From assembly GCF_009913435.1 (NCBI RefSeq), contig NZ_CP047896.1, forward strand, positions 1 through 64,000: 64,000 nucleotides of DNA, given 5' to 3'. Positions 27,432 to 36,481 of the stretch are shown here, one piece after another (within the stretch, counting starts at the first letter, position 1; every line of letters begins with the position of its first letter). Origin of the DNA: Sphingomonas changnyeongensis (GTDB lineage Bacteria > Pseudomonadota > Alphaproteobacteria > Sphingomonadales > Sphingomonadaceae). The position numbers and the translations under genes were made by a program. The notes under the pieces were generated by a model. The model was not told where the DNA came from. It saw nothing but the letters and a program-made list of their open reading frames with translations, and did not search any database.

Positions 27432-28832
27432 CTACCCAATAACAAGCACGCGCAAATCGGCCGCATAGCTGCGCCCGATGGGCAGGGTTGTTCCACTGTG
27501 GAGTTTGGCCACGCGACCGCCCGGCCCCGGCTGGGTACCGGACAAATGCCGGACATTGATGGCGTAGCTGCGGTGAATCCGGATAAAACCGGCGGGCATA
27601 AGCGCCAAGGCGGCTTTGAGCGTCATCGTCACCATGATCTCCCGTCCGTCCGCCAGGTAAAGGGTGCAGTAATCATCCTCCGCCTTCAGGAAGGTAATTT
27701 GCGAAGGAAGCATGATGTGGTGGCGCGCGCCATCGCGTAGGGTGATACTTGGCTCCGTGACGGCAACAGGAGCGTCGTTCGTCTTCGCCGGTCGTAGTAA
27801 CGCTGCCAGACCGAGCGCGATGGCGGCCCCGGCGGCCGTTACGTAATATACGGTATCGAGAAAGTCCGGTCCGGTGCGATAGGCCCAAATGGCAAGCGAC
27901 ACCGCGGCGATGAGGAGGGTCCCGGCCCTGGGATCCCGTCTCATCGTTCCGGGTGCCGCTCCTGCCGCGACGGCAAGTAGCGCGACAACGAACACGGCCA
28001 CCGCCTGACGGTCGAGACCGGGTGAGAGCAGGCAAGCAACCGCCATCGCCACCGCTGCGCCGCCGCTCACCGCCCAGGTCCATAGCGGCAGGAAGACGCG
28101 GCAGGTCAGCACGACGAGAAGCAGGCCCACGACTGCTGTCAGGCCCGTCAGAACCGTAAGGCGCGCAAGATGCTCCGGGTAGGTGTAGGGGACCGCGATC
28201 TTGCTGATCTCTATCAGTCCCTGCACGACGATCAGCGCCAGGATCGTCATGACGGGCAGCACCGTCCTGCCGATCTGCCCGAGGAACAGCAACGCCCCCA
28301 GCAGAAGGAGCGCGCACGCAGGCACCACCAGCGTCGCCACCGTGGGTAGATAATGGCGAAGCGTGTAAGCCTCGGCATCACGCGGCGGCCCGATCACCAG
28401 CCGGTGGATCGGCTGACGGACCGAGAACCAGAGATGGTGCGCCGACAAGATGATCGTCACGTGGTTGTCACCGGGACGGACAAGGCGTGGGGGTATGGGT
28501 ATGCTTGCGGTGTAAAGGCCAGCTACCTCAGAGGACCGGTCTGCGCCCGGTATGCCGTTGCGGCCGATCAGCGATCCATTCCAGCGCACCTCGGCGCTTG
28601 CCATCGCATCGATATCGACCGCCAACGGCGTATCGGCCGCATCCGGCGCGATGGACACGACGGTAGACAGCGTCGTGAACGGCATCTTCAGCTGCAGATG
28701 CTCCGGCACGACGGGATGGCATCGCGCAGGCCGGCCGGCATCGCACTGTGCCCATCGCACGTCCGGCATCGCCCAGACCGGCATGGCCACGCACATGGCC
28801 ATGAACAGACAAAGCATGCGAAGCACCATCAT
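27432..28832 (-). CDS. Membrane-anchored LytTR transcriptional regulator
   Basis: 466 aa. A signal/anchor (MVLRMLCLFMAMCVAMPVWA) leads to a periplasmic beta-rich domain of about 150 residues (jelly-roll-like: DNHVTIILSAHHLWFSVRQP). About seven membrane segments follow (VATLVVPACALLLLGALLFL and onward), and then a cytoplasmic LytTR DNA-binding domain from about residue 365 (ITFLKAEDDYCTLYLADGRE; FIRIHRSYAINVRHL). This is a one-component membrane regulator (7TMR-DISM-like plus LytTR), sensing a periplasmic signal. It is divergent from the acetamidase gene with about 130 bases between, so that gene is its likely target. Confidence 0.85.
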   Translation of the reverse strand: MMVLRMLCLFMAMCVAMPVWAMPDVRWAQCDAGRPARCHPVVPEHLQLKMPFTTLSTVVSIAPDAADTPLAVDIDAMASAEVRWNGSLIGRNGIPGADRSSEVAGLYTASIPIPPRLVRPGDNHVTIILSAHHLWFSVRQPIHRLVIGPPRDAEAYTLRHYLPTVATLVVPACALLLLGALLFLGQIGRTVLPVMTILALIVVQGLIEISKIAVPYTYPEHLARLTVLTGLTAVVGLLLVVLTCRVFLPLWTWAVSGGAAVAMAVACLLSPGLDRQAVAVFVVALLAVAAGAAPGTMRRDPRAGTLLIAAVSLAIWAYRTGPDFLDTVYYVTAAGAAIALGLAALLRPAKTNDAPVAVTEPSITLRDGARHHIMLPSQITFLKAEDDYCTLYLADGREIMVTMTLKAALALMPAGFIRIHRSYAINVRHLSGTQPGPGGRVAKLHSGTTLPIGRSYAADLRVLVIG

Positions 28833-28962
28833 CCCGCCGCGGTACCATGAAAGCGGCGGTCGTCCACCGATCAGGCCCTGCGTTCACCGATCGATGGTTC
28901 CGCCGCAGGGGCCGCAGAGGGTAGCGCGAGCCGCTGACTCAGCTTTGCGAGAATCCTTCCCC

Positions 28963-30264
28963 ATGTCCACAATCCACCGTGTCCTCCTGATCCTAGCTGC
29001 CGCCGTTTCAGCTCTGGTCGTGCCCGCGGCCGCAGCGACAGCCGAAACCTGGATCTTGCGCACCGACCTTTGGGGCAATCCCGCGTTTTCGACGCTCACC
29101 CTCGAACGCGGCAGCAAGGGTGTAACCGGCGACATCGATGGCGACAGGATCGAAGGGCGCATGACCCACGACCGGATGACCATCACCGCAACCGACGGGC
29201 AGGGCCGCGTATCCACCTACAGGCTGCGACTGCGGGGGAGCGCACTTACTGGCACGGCCGACATGCCGGACACCAACGATCCCGGCGCCAGGGCATCGCA
29301 TGGGGTCACCGGATGGCGGGTACCGGATGGCAGCGGCGGACCGCGCACGATCGATTTCCTCCCGACCGACTATTCCAACACGTGGAACGCGGATCGTCGC
29401 CCGGTCCTGGTCGTGCGACCGGGCGACACGATTCATACCACCACGATCGACTCCGGCGGCGTGGACGAACATGGCAAGACCCGCGCGCTGTTCGGCAATC
29501 CGCAGACCGGACCGTTTTTCGTCGCTGGCGCGCAGCCGGGCGACACGCTGGTCGTGCATATCCGCCGGCTCAAGCTCAACCGCGACTGGGCCGCCAGCCT
29601 CGATATGGTGGTGGGGCGCGCATTGGGCACCGCGCTGGTTCCGGAAGCGGGTAAGCTGGGCAGGCCTGTGAAATGGCTGCTCGACCGCACCGCCGGTCGC
29701 GCGCGCCCCGAAATCGCCGAAGGCGCACTTTCCAATTACTCGGTGCCGATCAAGCCGATGCTCGGTGGCTTGGCGGTCGCACCCGGGTTCGGAATGCCAG
29801 CGATTTCGACCGGCGATACCGGGCGGTTCGGCGGAAACATGGACTTTAACGAGGTCGTGGAGGGCAATATTGTATACCTGCCCGTCCAGCAGCCGGGCGC
29901 ATTGCTCTATTTCGGCGATGCGCACGCGCTTCAGGGCGATGGCGAGACAACGCAATATGCGCTCGAAACCTCGATGGACGTGACCGTCACGGTGGATGTC
30001 ATCAAGGGGCGGCAGGTGTCGATGCCCCGCGTCGAATCCCCTACGCAGATCATGGTGCTGGGACAGGCCGGCTCGCTCGACGAGGCACTTAAGGCCGCCA
30101 GCACCGGCATGATCCAGTGGCTGCAGGAGGAGTACGGCCTGACGCTGTCGCAGGCGGCGCAAGTGCTTGGCACCGCGATGCACTACAGCGTCGCCAACCT
30201 TGCCGGACGCAGCGTGGGCATCGCCGCCCGGATCGACAAGGCGCTGTTGCCGACGAGGCGATAA
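28963..30264 (+). CDS. Exported acetamidase/formamidase family protein
   Basis: 433 aa from ATG 28963; upstream in-frame ATGs have no coding character. Signal peptide (RVLLILAAAVSALVVPAAAA). An N-terminal beta domain of about 110 residues precedes the FmdA_AmdA fold: RPVLVVRPGDTIHTTTIDSG, then PQTGPFFVAGAQPGDTLVVH, GGNMDFNEVVEGNIVYLPV, LLYFGDAHALQGDGE, and C-terminal LSQAAQVLGTAMHYSVANLA. Family members hydrolyse short amides to ammonia and acid. Export is less usual for the family. Controlled perhaps by the divergent LytTR protein. Confidence 0.85.
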   Translation: MSTIHRVLLILAAAVSALVVPAAAATAETWILRTDLWGNPAFSTLTLERGSKGVTGDIDGDRIEGRMTHDRMTITATDGQGRVSTYRLRLRGSALTGTADMPDTNDPGARASHGVTGWRVPDGSGGPRTIDFLPTDYSNTWNADRRPVLVVRPGDTIHTTTIDSGGVDEHGKTRALFGNPQTGPFFVAGAQPGDTLVVHIRRLKLNRDWAASLDMVVGRALGTALVPEAGKLGRPVKWLLDRTAGRARPEIAEGALSNYSVPIKPMLGGLAVAPGFGMPAISTGDTGRFGGNMDFNEVVEGNIVYLPVQQPGALLYFGDAHALQGDGETTQYALETSMDVTVTVDVIKGRQVSMPRVESPTQIMVLGQAGSLDEALKAASTGMIQWLQEEYGLTLSQAAQVLGTAMHYSVANLAGRSVGIAARIDKALLPTRR

Positions 30265-30642
30265 TCGACCGACTCATTCGCGAGAATGTGCCGGCGCCAC
30301 AACCGAATGGTTCTGACATTCGTCTGTCGGCTGCTTTCGGGTTGATCGCTTCCGGCAGCCCCCGGCAGACGGTTCGCATTGCCGCTTCAGGGTGTTCCGG
30401 AGCCGAATGCATCAAAGGCGGCCTCTGCCGGAAGCCGACAGCGACTAGCGCACGCGGAGATGCCGGATACCTCCCAATTTTGGCCTATCAAACGCATGCG
30501 GTGAAACGGCAGCTTTCAGGTGCAGGTGAAAGCGGTCTGAACGGCGACAAATGGGGCGCGAGCTGCCGGTCCGCTTTCTGTGCCAAAGCTGCCGTCGACG
30601 CCCTACCCGCTAGCACCGGCGGTTTAGGCGGTGTGACCGGGC

Positions 30643-30742
30643 CCGCTGCGTTCGCAGCGGGTCCGGGGCCAGGAGCCGGGAGTGTGGGGCATCAGCGGGG
30701 GCAGCGCTGCGCTATGAGCAGGGCTCCGCGCAGCCCCCGCTG
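30643..30742. other. Two strong hairpin-forming sequences
   Basis: CCCGCTGC-GTTC-GCAGCGGG (about 30643-30662) is an 8-bp stem with a tetraloop. About 30 bases later CAGCGGGGGC (30693-30702) pairs with GCCCCCGCTG (30733-30742), with an inner TGCGC/GCGCA pairing. They lie about 380 bases after the acetamidase stop and lack a U tract, so classic terminator function is doubtful. The stretch 30265-31033 has no credible gene otherwise. Confidence 0.5.
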
Positions 30743-31033
30743 CCAACGGCGTTGTGCCATTTCTATCTGGCTGCGGAATGTGCCTTTTCTAACTGGCGGC
30801 AAAAGAGAGTGTCGAGCGGGTGCGCGCGGCGGCCAGAGGCCCTCCTTTCAATAACTTGAGTTGGCGCCGTGTACGGGCCTTCGCCTTTCGAGCAACATGC
30901 CCCCGAGCAGCAGCACCGAGATCAAGAAGCGCTACCTGTTCTTCAAGCGGTTAGTCCCACTGCTCCAGTTTGAGCGGGAGCGCGAAAAAGTTGATCTTTC
31001 TGCCGTCAAGCTTGCCTACCACATTTTGAAGGA

Positions 31034-31438
31034 TCATAGCGCTTGGCGATCGTCGTCACGCAAGGTGGCCAGATCCTCCCTCCCGAGAACCAGACGCACG
31101 CCGAGCGAACCAGTGCCCCCCATCACGGGCGATTTCCTCAGGCAGAGTTCGACCGCTTCGATCACGTCATATGCAGCGCAGGCCTGCGTGATCAGGGTCA
31201 TCAGGTATTCCTGCGTTTCGAACGACCGGCTGCGGGCAATCTCGGCGATCTTTGCGATCAGCGGATCGTAGTCGAACACCTCGCCCATCTGGTCGGAGGC
31301 GATCTGCACAAGTTCGGGCGCAATCGCCAGGGTCAGGTCTAGGACATGGGCATCGGGGATAACATCACCCGGGCCATATGTTCCGATCGACACGGGAAGA
31401 TGAAGATCACGCAGTTCGATCCGGGCGAGACGAGTCAT
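31034..31438 (-). CDS. folB: Dihydroneopterin aldolase
   Basis: 134 aa, close to the usual FolB length. Begins MTRLARIELRDLHLPVSIG, the standard N-terminus (I-x-L-x-x-L-x-x-x-x-x-IG). The middle has EVFDYDPLIAKIAEIARSRS with the catalytic-type Tyr, followed by ETQEYLMTLITQAC and VEAVELCLRKSP with the basic residue of the active site. It converts 7,8-dihydroneopterin to 6-hydroxymethyl-dihydropterin in folate synthesis. It stands apart from other folate genes. The extended region IGTYGPGDVIPDAH is the pterin-binding side. Confidence 0.85.
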   Translation of the reverse strand: MTRLARIELRDLHLPVSIGTYGPGDVIPDAHVLDLTLAIAPELVQIASDQMGEVFDYDPLIAKIAEIARSRSFETQEYLMTLITQACAAYDVIEAVELCLRKSPVMGGTGSLGVRLVLGREDLATLRDDDRQAL

Positions 31439-31560
31439 TATCAGACTTTCGTGAGTGCTGTGCGGCGACCCGGGGTGCTACACTGAGTCAGCCTTGAGCG
31501 TAAGCTGGAAGTCCAAATCTGCCTGCCAAGGGTTGGCCAAGGGGTCTCCTGTTTGAACGG

Positions 31561-32877
31561 CTGAGGCGGCCCCCTAATTGATCTGACAGGGCCTCGCTTT
31601 TGGATAAGAGGGAGGCATATGACCGATCATACGACCAGGAGTTACCACGGTGGTGAGGTCCTCTCCGGGGTCCAGCGCCGGAGGAGAAAGTCCGGGTGGT
31701 CGAGGAGTCCTACACCCCGGGGATGAGCGTCTCTCTCGTCGCGCGCCGGCACGGCGTCGCCAGCGATCAACTCTTCACCTGGCGCAGGCTGATGGCGCAG
31801 GGCGCGCTCGCTGCGGCCGGCGCTGGCGAGGAGGTCGTGCCTGCGTCCGAGTACCGCTCGGTCGAGGCGCAGGAGTGTGAGCTGCGGCGGATGCTCAGCA
31901 AGAAGACCATGGAGAACGAGATTCTCTGGGAGGCGATCTCCCGGCCGGCAGGCCCAAAAAAACTCCTCTTGCGCTCGACCTCGTTGCCCAAGGAAGACCG
32001 GTGAGCGCTGTCGCCGACGCACTCGGCGTCTCACGGCAGCACCTCTCTGCTGTGCGCAACCGATCCGCTCCGCGGCGACGCGGCAGGCCGCCTCTGCCAG
32101 ATGGAGAGTTGGTCGCCGAGATCCGCGCGCTGATCGTCGACCTGCCGACCTACGGGTATCGTCGGGTCCATGCTCTGCTGCGGCGGCAGGCGGAGATCCA
32201 CGGGCGCAAAGCGCCCAACCCAAAGCGCGTCTATCGCGTGATGAAGGCGAACGGCCTGATGCTGCAGCGCCACAGCGGGCGCGGCGAGGAGCGGCGCCAC
32301 GATGGGAAAATCGCGGTCGACACCCGCAACAAGCGCTGGTGCTCCGACGGCCTCGAGATCGCCTGCGAAAATGGCGAGAAGATCCGCGTCGCCTTTGCGT
32401 TCGACTGCTGCGATCGCGAGGCGATGGGCTATGTTGCCACAACCGCCGGCATCACCGCCGAAGATGTTCGAGACCTGATGGTCGCGACCATCGAGCGTCG
32501 GTTCGGCCAGGTGAACCGGCTACCTGGCTCAATCGGATGGCTGATGCTATACCGCTCATGAAACGAAGCGCTTTGCGCGCCAGATCGGGCTCATCCCACG
32601 CACCACGCCGGTTGAAAGCCCGCAGAGCAACGGCATGGCCGAAGCCTTCGTCCGAACGCAGAAGCGGGACTATGCCCGCGTCAGCCCTTGGCCTGACGCC
32701 TAGGCCGTCATCGACCAGCTGCCGAGCTCGTTCGAGCACTACAACTCCGTACATCCGCACAAAGCGCTCGGCTAAAGATCCCCGCGCGAGTTCATCGACC
32801 TCAAAACCCGCGAGGCCCTGTCAACCATTTAGGGACCAACAACAGGTCCTGTCCGGTCATTTCGGGGGCCGCTTCAG
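31561..32877 (+). mobile_element. Decayed IS3-family element (IS2-like)
   Basis: Imperfect terminal inverted repeats begin CTGAGGCGGCCCCC at 31561 and CTGAAGCGGCCCCC read inward from 32877. OrfA (about 31654-32004) has a helix-turn-helix (SLVARRHGVASDQLFTWRRL) but its start is shifted out of frame. OrfB starts at GTG 32001, overlapping OrfA as usual for IS3, and keeps YRRVHALLRR and CSDGLEIACENG (first Asp). Near 32545 a small deletion and frameshift remove the second catalytic Asp (the DNGS motif), and two further stops follow (near 32701 and 32773). The element is therefore inactive. Not assigned to a named IS. Confidence 0.85.
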
Positions 32878-32973
32878 TTGAAAACGAGCACGACCTTTCC
32901 CTACCGGAGGATGACCGGACGGCGCTCGTCGTTATCAGTGTACGGGTCCGTGCTAGGCTCAAGCTGATGTGCA

Positions 32974-33576
32974 ATGTCGGCATTGCTGACCGACCGAGGG
33001 TCTGTCCTGCCGGACGGGCCACGGCGCCTCCTTGAGTATTCAACCCCGGCTAGCGCCGAAGCTAGCCTTGGAATGGGCGGCGGACTTGAAGGAGTTCGCG
33101 CTACGTGCAAGCTTGCGCTGATGGGCGAGCTTGAAATGAGCGCTTTCAACGGGCGCGTAAGCATTACATTCCTACCCCGAGTAACGAAGTGGACCAAGAC
33201 CCGTAACATATTACCCGAGAGCGCCTCACAGATCGCCGCACTAATGATGCGGTCTGGTTCCCTACCGAACACAGTGACCGTATTTGGTGAACCCGAAATG
33301 GCCTGCCAAGTCGCTGGTGGACCAGAGAGGATTGCTTGGTTCGGGATTCAAGCTTGGGGATACGTCGGTGATCCGGACCTGACTGCATACATCGAGGGTG
33401 ATGCGGTTCACGAAATAGGTAGATGTTTACATCAGCTCTATCTTCAAGTGAGCCATCCTGAACAGGTTGATGGGGAGTTTCGGATGTTTAGCTGCAAGGT
33501 AAGAGGATTTTTTCTGGGCAGCGATCCAGCGGCAGAGGGCGCCGATCTTGACTCCAGAGACCCACAACATCCTTGA
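32974..33576 (+). CDS. Hypothetical protein
   Basis: 200 aa with mixed composition and lower GC than the neighbours. Notable parts: VRATCKLALMGELEMSAFNG, FLPRVTKWTKTRN, ERIAWFGIQAWGYVGDPDL and EFRMFSCKVRGFFLGSDP. No signal peptide or membrane segment; no motif recognised. It directly follows the IS3 element, so its promoter may have been changed. It could be a truncated or acquired gene. Confidence 0.5.
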   Translation: MSALLTDRGSVLPDGPRRLLEYSTPASAEASLGMGGGLEGVRATCKLALMGELEMSAFNGRVSITFLPRVTKWTKTRNILPESASQIAALMMRSGSLPNTVTVFGEPEMACQVAGGPERIAWFGIQAWGYVGDPDLTAYIEGDAVHEIGRCLHQLYLQVSHPEQVDGEFRMFSCKVRGFFLGSDPAAEGADLDSRDPQHP

Positions 33577-33779
33577 GAGCGCTTACTGATATAGCTCGAC
33601 ATGGGTTGGCGGCAGGAGCGTCCGAAGAGGATTCTACTGATCTTCATGCACTGCGCCGGACCAATATTCTTCCCGATCCTGCTGTAGAGGGTAACGTGCG
33701 CCGCTGATTGTTACCACTCAGAGGTAGGGTCCGGCTCATTCATGAACTGCTCCCCGTTGTTGGACTACCTGGCCGGCCT

Positions 33780-33901
33780 TTATCCAGCTCTCACCGGCAG
33801 CGGCGGGCCATGTGTCGCTGACCGGTTCAACAGCGATATCGGCGGCTTGTTGTCGATCGCGCTATGTGGCCGTACCTCGTTGTAGGTCGTGAACCCATAA
33901 A
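33780..33901 (-). pseudogene. IS3 OrfB C-terminal fragment
   Basis: Reads YNEVRPHSAIDNKPPISLLN and then RSATHGPPLPV before a stop, the familiar end of IS3-family OrfB just after the catalytic Glu region. Upstream there is no continuation in frame. Confidence 0.7.
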
Positions 33902-33956
33902 ACGCGGACAAATATGGGCTGTGGCGCGCGGTCATCCGACTGGCTACAATTCGACG

Positions 33957-34247
33957 ATGCCGTTCGCCCGCAAGCTTATTCTGCACCTTCCGATATCGGA
34001 TGAGACCTTGCTTGATGGCTTCGTCGAACAATGTCTGAAAGACGGTGTTTCGCTCGTGGCTGTGGTCGGACCCGACTGCGCAAGGGTTGAAGACGTCATC
34101 GACGAGATTGTTGTTGGCGATGGTAGCGATGAAACACGCTACCTATACACATCGTCCCATCCTGATGAGCCATTAGAGGACGTGTTGAACATCGTGATGA
34201 CTTGGGAGTACGAGCGAGGCGACCCCATGCAGGAAATCAAGCTGTAG
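33957..34247 (+). CDS. Small hypothetical protein
   Basis: 96 aa from ATG 33957 (MPFARKLILHLPIS). Acidic, with DGFVEQCLKDGVSLVAVVGP, DVIDEIVVGDGSDETRYLYT and a Trp/Tyr-containing tail (VMTWEYERGDPMQEIKL). Looks like a compact alpha/beta protein; I do not recognise it. A longer frame from 33864 reads through IS sequence and is unlikely to be the start. Confidence 0.6.
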   Translation: MPFARKLILHLPISDETLLDGFVEQCLKDGVSLVAVVGPDCARVEDVIDEIVVGDGSDETRYLYTSSHPDEPLEDVLNIVMTWEYERGDPMQEIKL

Positions 34248-34303
34248 CAGCTCGCTCCCGAGTTTTGTCTTCCATCTCGAGCGCTGCTCTGTCTAGGCTT
34301 TCC

Positions 34304-34387
34304 ATGCGCCGATACGACCTAACTGACTTCCAGTGGCGCGTGATCGTGATCTGCTTCCTTCTGAGTGGTCCATCGACTATTGTCTAT
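34304..34387 (+). pseudogene. IS5-family transposase N-terminal scrap
   Basis: MRRYDLTDFQWRVI is the start of an IS427/IS5-type transposase; the frame then departs (ICFLLSGPSTIVY) and stops. Only about 14 genuine residues remain. Confidence 0.6.
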
Positions 34388-34484
34388 TGAATCGCGAACT
34401 AGCACGTCAACCGACTTGACGGACACTCGAAATCGGCCACATCCCAAAGTTCGAGTGGTGAAGAATGGTTTCGAGGAGTGTTTC

Positions 34485-35777
34485 ATGTCGATGGCTTGGC
34501 CGATGTCGGTTATCTTGAGTCTTCTGACTACGAGCCCATCTCAATCACCCGAGGTGGCGCAGCTTGACGTTGAGGCGGTTTCCCAGGCCCGGACTCAGCT
34601 CCGTCAGGGATGTTACATGAAAGCTAATGCCATTCTGCATTCTCGTGCTTGGGAGATGGGTACACCAAGGCTCGGCTCGCAAGTGTATCAGATGTGGTCT
34701 GACCTTCAACCGGTGCTTGGGGCTGAAGTCCCTGAACCTCTCAGCCGCGAAGCGAGTGGCTCAACGACTATGTCTCCAGCTGCGGACCGGCGAGTCCCCG
34801 GTCCAGGACCTTCGATCACCTCGAGAGATGCAGTCAAAACGATCAAGGCGATGGCATCGCGTACTCGTTTAGTGATACTCAATGAAGACCATTCTAATCC
34901 ACGTCATCGCGCTTTTGCCTTGTCGGTCGCTCGTGCCCTACGGCCCCTAGGATACAATGTTCTCGGGATCGAGACATTAACTGGTTTTGCCGACGATCAG
35001 GAGGCTAGAGCCGCAATGCTTCAGCTCACGCTCCAGGGCTATGCAAGTCCGAAATCGGGTACCTATCTCGTCGATCCGGTCTTTGGCGATTTTATTAGAC
35101 AATCGCTTGCGCTTGGATATCGCCCAGTTGCCTACGAATCAACCACCCAGTTGGTCAACGGGTCGATGGTTGAGAGAGTTGAGAAGCGAGAGCAGGACCA
35201 AGCCGAGAATATTCGTAGACGTGCGTTCGACGCCTTTCCTGACGGGAAAGTCTTGATCTATGTCGGATTTAATCATGCCATGGAGAAGCCTGCAGAGATA
35301 GGTCCGTTTAAGGGTGTAAGTTGGCTAGCTGAGAGGCTGCATCGAATTACGGGCATTGACCCGTTGACTATTGACCAGACGGCGTTGGAGGCGAACAACG
35401 ACCCAAACTTCCATTCTGCGTATCACGCTGATCCGAAAGGCAAACCTAGGTCTTTTGTGAATTTTATCGAAGGTAGACCGGTCGTCGCGGGTAGATATGC
35501 TGGCTCTGTCGACTTGCAGGTCCATCACCCTGTAGAGGTGCGGCGCGCCGGACGGCCGACGTGGTTGGCAGAGTTAGGGCGGAAGAGGGTTCCTGTCCCT
35601 TCGCACCTTCTCAGAACCAACGAGCCGCGTCTCGTTCAGATCTTTATGAACCGGGAGAGGAACGGCATCCCTGTCGATCAAGTTTTGGTCCAGCCAGGCG
35701 GCTCAAAGCCTGTGCTCTACGCACCGCGCCAGGCTTTTCGAATCGTGAGCCAATCGCTTCATTCGAAATGTCCCTAG
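34485..35777 (+). CDS. Exported ChaN/TIKI-like protein
   Basis: About 430 aa. Start at 34485 is supported by GAGGAG eight bases upstream; the 40 residues before it in frame are IS-adjacent and unlikely. The N-terminus is a signal peptide (MAWPMSVILSLLTTS). The core TRLVILNEDHSNPRHRAFAL, NVLGIETL, then RPVAYEST and VLIYVGFNHAMEKP looks like the ChaN/EreA/TIKI superfamily (metal- or haem-dependent hydrolases with E-x-H motifs). Activity is unknown. Codon use is less GC-rich than the first half of the window, which suggests acquisition. Confidence 0.65.
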   Translation: MSMAWPMSVILSLLTTSPSQSPEVAQLDVEAVSQARTQLRQGCYMKANAILHSRAWEMGTPRLGSQVYQMWSDLQPVLGAEVPEPLSREASGSTTMSPAADRRVPGPGPSITSRDAVKTIKAMASRTRLVILNEDHSNPRHRAFALSVARALRPLGYNVLGIETLTGFADDQEARAAMLQLTLQGYASPKSGTYLVDPVFGDFIRQSLALGYRPVAYESTTQLVNGSMVERVEKREQDQAENIRRRAFDAFPDGKVLIYVGFNHAMEKPAEIGPFKGVSWLAERLHRITGIDPLTIDQTALEANNDPNFHSAYHADPKGKPRSFVNFIEGRPVVAGRYAGSVDLQVHHPVEVRRAGRPTWLAELGRKRVPVPSHLLRTNEPRLVQIFMNRERNGIPVDQVLVQPGGSKPVLYAPRQAFRIVSQSLHSKCP

Positions 35778-35786
35778 GGTTCAGAC

Positions 35787-36101
35787 TCAATCAGCGGCAG
35801 TATCGATGACCGTCAGCGATGTGGACGCATAACGCAGGATATACGGTTTCTCGATTAACTTCCCCACCGACTGCTTGTCGCTGAAGAAGGCGACATAGCA
35901 GTGGTGAGCACCGATCCCTTCGTCGCAGCAGTGGACGACGGCCCCATACTCGAGGCCGCTCGGTTTTGTAGTCGTGGACCCAATCTGTTTCGCTCGCGCG
36001 AGAGCTGCATGACGGAATACCGTCCCATCCCGGCTGTACCTCTTGGCGGCGGCCAACGTCAGCGATGGGCGCGCAGCGACCGCGCCGCAGCGCCAAAACA
36101 T
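35787..36101 (-). CDS. Small hypothetical protein
   Basis: 104 aa, convergent with the ChaN-like gene. It contains GLEYGAVVHCCDEGIGAHHC, YVAFFSDKQSVGKLIEKPYI and LRYASTSLTVIDTAAD. The Cys/His-rich centre could bind a metal. No signal peptide. Unknown family. Confidence 0.5.
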   Translation of the reverse strand: MFWRCGAVAARPSLTLAAAKRYSRDGTVFRHAALARAKQIGSTTTKPSGLEYGAVVHCCDEGIGAHHCYVAFFSDKQSVGKLIEKPYILRYASTSLTVIDTAAD

Positions 36102-36481
36102 GGCTCAGCCTCGGACTGCCATCCTTCCAACTCGGCTGGCGTCCTTAGCTTGTCCTCCACGGGGGGCGTCCCGGTGTGAGCCTATCGAAACATTGCCGTG
36201 AGGCTCTAGCGCACAGATGCCGCCCCCACCGAACTGCAGCGGCGAGACGAAGCGATCGTTCAAAGCTGAGGCACTGGACAGGCACACGAAGCCGAGTCAC
36301 AAGGTCTGGCGATCCTGCAATCAATCGCAGAAATCCGTGGTTGCGGGGCGGAGATATTCTGGTCCAGAATCCTCTGTCCCCGACCAGTTTCGGCATCTCA
36401 GCCCGCTAGAGCTACGCAATTCCGCTATTTTCCTTCAGCAGGGGAAATTAGTCGGGTATCATTCTGATCGTGCTCGGACGG
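36102..36481. other. Gene-poor stretch
   Basis: About 380 bases between convergent or tail-to-head genes. Frames here are short and lack coding bias. No repeats or IS signatures recognised. Confidence 0.4.

Larger units (their letters stand above)
26884..30822. mobile_element. Candidate non-autonomous mobile unit carrying lytTR-acetamidase
   Basis: An identical 18-bp sequence (GAGAGTGTCGAGCGGGTG) lies at 26884-26901 and 30805-30822 in direct orientation. Just inside each copy are two 12-bp repeats in inverted arrangement: AAATGGCACAGC (26916) and AAATGGCACAAC (26940) on the left; GTTGTGCCATTT (30751) and AATGTGCCTTTT (30777) on the right. Direct repeats outside and inverted repeats inside is how an inserted transposon looks, though 18 bp is long for a target duplication. 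The interior (about 3.9 kb) holds a LytTR regulator and an acetamidase but no transposase. Status as a unit is inference. Confidence 0.45.

Noticed and set aside
29008..30183. 391-aa minus-strand ORF
   Set aside because: Antisense to the acetamidase, which has clear family motifs.
30643..30742. Rho-independent terminator for the acetamidase gene
   Set aside because: Strong stems but no U tract and about 380 bases past the stop codon.
31550..32885. TTGAA as target duplication of the IS3 element
   Set aside because: The left TTGAA is separated from the inverted repeat by three bases, so it does not abut the element end.
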